From contig JAPEHQ010000006.1 in NCBI GenBank assembly GCA_027405735.1, positions 1,178,001 to 1,242,000 of the forward strand: a DNA stretch of 64,000 nucleotides, written 5' to 3'. Every line of letters begins with the position of its first letter. Positions within the stretch are counted from its first letter, which is position 1. Positions 61,983-64,000 of this stretch are shown piece by piece. The position numbers and the translations under genes were made by a program. The DNA is from Mucor racemosus. Lineage: Eukaryota > Mucoromycota > Mucoromycetes > Mucorales > Mucoraceae. The notes below the pieces were generated by a model that had not been told where the DNA came from, did not search any database, and was given only the letters and a program-made list of their open reading frames with translations.

Positions 61983-62660
61983 ATGAACCGTCAAGGACCT
62001 GCTGGTAGATACAATAACGTCTCTACTGGATATAACAATAATGGAAGTGTTGGTGGTGCAAATTGTAAGATGAAAAACTAAAACATTCGAGAAAGATTTT
62101 TTTTCTAAATCCTCGTTTGATTGGAATAGCACAAATCGAGCAATTAAAGACATTGAGATGTGTTTTTTGTGATATGGTAATAGATAGTGATGTTTTATCA
62201 CAAATTACTAGCCATCTAACCTTTGTTTTATAACCTTAGGATAAGCCCATTGATGCTTTCTCTGCTACACAAGTTCAAAAGGCCACTTACAATCGTAAGA
62301 AAGTTTATTTTAAATATAAAAATGATACAATGAAATTCATTAATTTTGCTTTGTAGCTTATGCTCCTCCCTCTTTCAATGCTAAAAAAAAGACAATCAGT
62401 TGCAAGAAGTGTACTCCTGCTCAAACCACTCATCTTACATGTATGATCTGCTCCAAAAACATGCCATTGGATAAATTTGCCAAAGTAAGAAAACCATTTT
62501 GAATTGGTTCCTTTTTGTTAATTAACTCGATTTTTTTTTTTTATAGTCTCAACGTAGAAATGCTGAAAAAGCTCGTTGTATTAAATGCATCAAGAAGCGT
62601 GAAGAAGAAGATGTTTGGGCATCTGATCCAGATACCGATAGTGAGGATGATTACTATTGA
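61983..62660 (+). CDS. Stc1-domain protein
   Basis: Five small exons (61983-62064, 62130-62176, 62240-62294, 62357-62484, 62547-62660) give 141 aa. The Stc1 domain pattern is clear: RCVFCDMDKPIDAFSATQVQ, then CKKC, TCMIC with PLDKFAKSQRR, and ARCIKC, so at least eight Cys in four CxxC pairs that should bind zinc. In fission yeast, Stc1 bridges the RNAi machinery (Argonaute) and the CLRC histone H3K9 methyltransferase complex; domain-only proteins in other fungi are mostly uncharacterised. The N-terminus is Gly/Asn-rich and the C-terminus acidic (DPDTDSEDDYY). A link to silencing here is inference. Confidence 0.85.
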
Positions 62661-62871
62661 AAATTTAAATAGTAAATCTTTCTTTTATTATTATTATTAT
62701 TATTATTGTTATTATTATAAGAAAGGACGAGAGATGTGCAGAAGGAAATTATTTAATTAATTAATTAATCATTAAAATGTTGATACATGTGTAAGCTTTT
62801 TTTTTTTTTTTTTGGTGTTGTTGATATTATACTGTACAAGGTATATTATGTTATATTATATTATATATAGG

Positions 62872-64000
62872 CTATTTTCCACCTAACCAACTAGATGAAA
62901 AGTTTGTGGTTGTATTGTCTCTATCCGATGGTATTGGTCGAATAGCTGCTGGTCCAATACCTTCATAATCAATGTGCATTCTATGTAAACTACGTTTACT
63001 GCGAATTGGTATTGAAGGTGTGGGTCGACTAGTGTTATTACCGAGAGATGAGGCCATTACTGGAGGTAAATAGGGTATTTGCCGTCTTTTGTTATGATTG
63101 TTATGATTGTTATGGTTGTTATGGTTATTATTGCTACCAAAATTGCGGGCATATTTATTATGAGAATCATCGTGATTTATATCGACTGCTGCTACCATTA
63201 ATTTTCGAATTGTAGTGGTGGCTGTATGATCTTCTTCTTCCTCATCTGCACCTTCCGCTGGGCTTAATACTAATGTTGAAGAATTCGTAGTTGTTTTAGT
63301 GAGTGTAGATCCTCTATCATAGTAATGTTGATCTATAGCAGTAGAAGCTGATGAAGGAGTAATATTGTTGTTGTTGTTCGTTTCGGGCTGTTTATTGTTG
63401 TTTGAAAACATATTTGTAAGCCAAGATAATGGTCTTGGATTGTTGGTGGAAGTAGTAGACGTAGATTTAGATTTAGACGATGTCAATTTGATGGTAGATT
63501 CTCGTTTGAGTTGCCTCTTTTTAAGAATTTCTTCTTCTACTCTTAATCCACTTTCCTCTACTTTTTTAACATATTCCACTTGTAATTCATTCATTGTATT
63601 TCTAAGAACACCCAATTCCTTTAGCATGTCTTTCAATAAATCTACTAGTGGAAAGAACGCCATGGTGTCTGCATCTGCTGTATTGACCCATAGAAATCGA
63701 GTATCCAAAATATCGACATCCATTAAAATATTATCGATAATAGAGTTACTCATATTGCTCAATTCCGTAATTTCGAATGCGCGTTTCAATCGTCTATTTA
63801 ACGCTCTGATGTCGGATCCCCTTAATCGGTCCAAGACTTGTGTTACATGTTCTTGTAACAGTGCAAAGGGTGATTTTGTCAAACTAGGGGTTGTTGTAAC
63901 TGTTCCATCTTTGATATTAATGACCGAAGATGTAGATGGTGTTGGTACCAATTCTCTTTGATTTGGTTGTTGTCGTTGTTGTTGTTGCTGCTGCTGCTGA
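62872..64000 (-). CDS. Gln/Asn-rich protein of unknown function (C-terminal part)
   Basis: The frame is open from the right edge to a TAG at 62872, giving at least 375 residues. The visible N-side starts with a run of Gln. A helical domain follows (QEHVTQVLDRLRGSDIRALN, then RRLKRAFEITELSNMSNSII and ILMDVDILDTRFLWVN), then a predicted coiled coil (MLKELGVLRNTMNELQVEYV, with EEEILKKRQLKRE), and a long low-complexity tail rich in Ser, Thr and Asn with a (His-Asn)n run encoded by GTTATG repeats. The 5' end lies outside the window. No family recognised; a scaffold or signalling role would be a guess. Confidence 0.75.
   Translation of the reverse strand, partial: QQQQQQQQRQQPNQRELVPTPSTSSVINIKDGTVTTTPSLTKSPFALLQEHVTQVLDRLRGSDIRALNRRLKRAFEITELSNMSNSIIDNILMDVDILDTRFLWVNTADADTMAFFPLVDLLKDMLKELGVLRNTMNELQVEYVKKVEESGLRVEEEILKKRQLKRESTIKLTSSKSKSTSTTSTNNPRPLSWLTNMFSNNNKQPETNNNNNITPSSASTAIDQHYYDRGSTLTKTTTNSSTLVLSPAEGADEEEEDHTATTTIRKLMVAAVDINHDDSHNKYARNFGSNNNHNNHNNHNNHNKRRQIPYLPPVMASSLGNNTSRPTPSIPIRSKRSLHRMHIDYEGIGPAAIRPIPSDRDNTTTNFSSSWLGGK

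Noticed and set aside
63365..63961. 198-aa plus-strand open frame
   Set aside because: Antisense to the Gln-rich gene, which has the better composition and stays open to the window edge.

Overview
The window reads as nuclear DNA of an early-diverging filamentous fungus, most likely Mucoromycota (Mucorales-like). The support is AT-rich intergenic DNA, many short GT-AG introns (mostly 50-77 nt, a few over 100), a chitin synthase fused to a myosin-type head, a VNX1-type exchanger with a YccF-like domain, a Stc1-domain protein and C2H2-like small proteins. The genus is not determined. Exon borders were worked out by hand from splice motifs, reading phase and family alignment from memory; no search was run.

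Layout. 1-15.8 kb: the end of one gene, a candidate two-exon small gene, then an alpha/beta hydrolase, a STIMATE/YPL162C-type membrane protein, a cation/H+ exchanger and a 2003-aa chitin synthase with a myosin-like head, all on +. 15.8-23.5 kb: repeat-rich, with a TA-flanked inverted-repeat element carrying a transposase tail, two foldback repeats, copy A of a 1.1-1.2 kb dispersed repeat (family R) and a decayed gene-like stretch. 23.6-38.1 kb: an intronless MFS sugar transporter, a repeat ending in a dynein intermediate chain relic, GAPDH, two paralogous C2H2-like genes, an eight-exon SMARCD/Swp73 subunit and a Yip1-family protein. 39.3-52.1 kb: a gene-free nest of R copies, LTR-like repeats and a large imperfect inverted duplication carrying dynein intermediate chain relics. 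52.6-64 kb: mitochondrial ClpX, GAR1, ARS2/SERRATE, another R copy, a candidate small gene, CDK7, a Stc1-domain protein and the 3' part of an unknown Gln-rich gene.

The recognised genes are housekeeping and cell-surface functions with no evident shared pathway. GAR1 and ARS2 diverge from a 261-bp spacer. Most novelty lies in the repeat districts, which hold pseudogene fragments that were duplicated after inactivation, a solo LTR with a target duplication, and an undescribed repeat family with a partly conserved reading frame.
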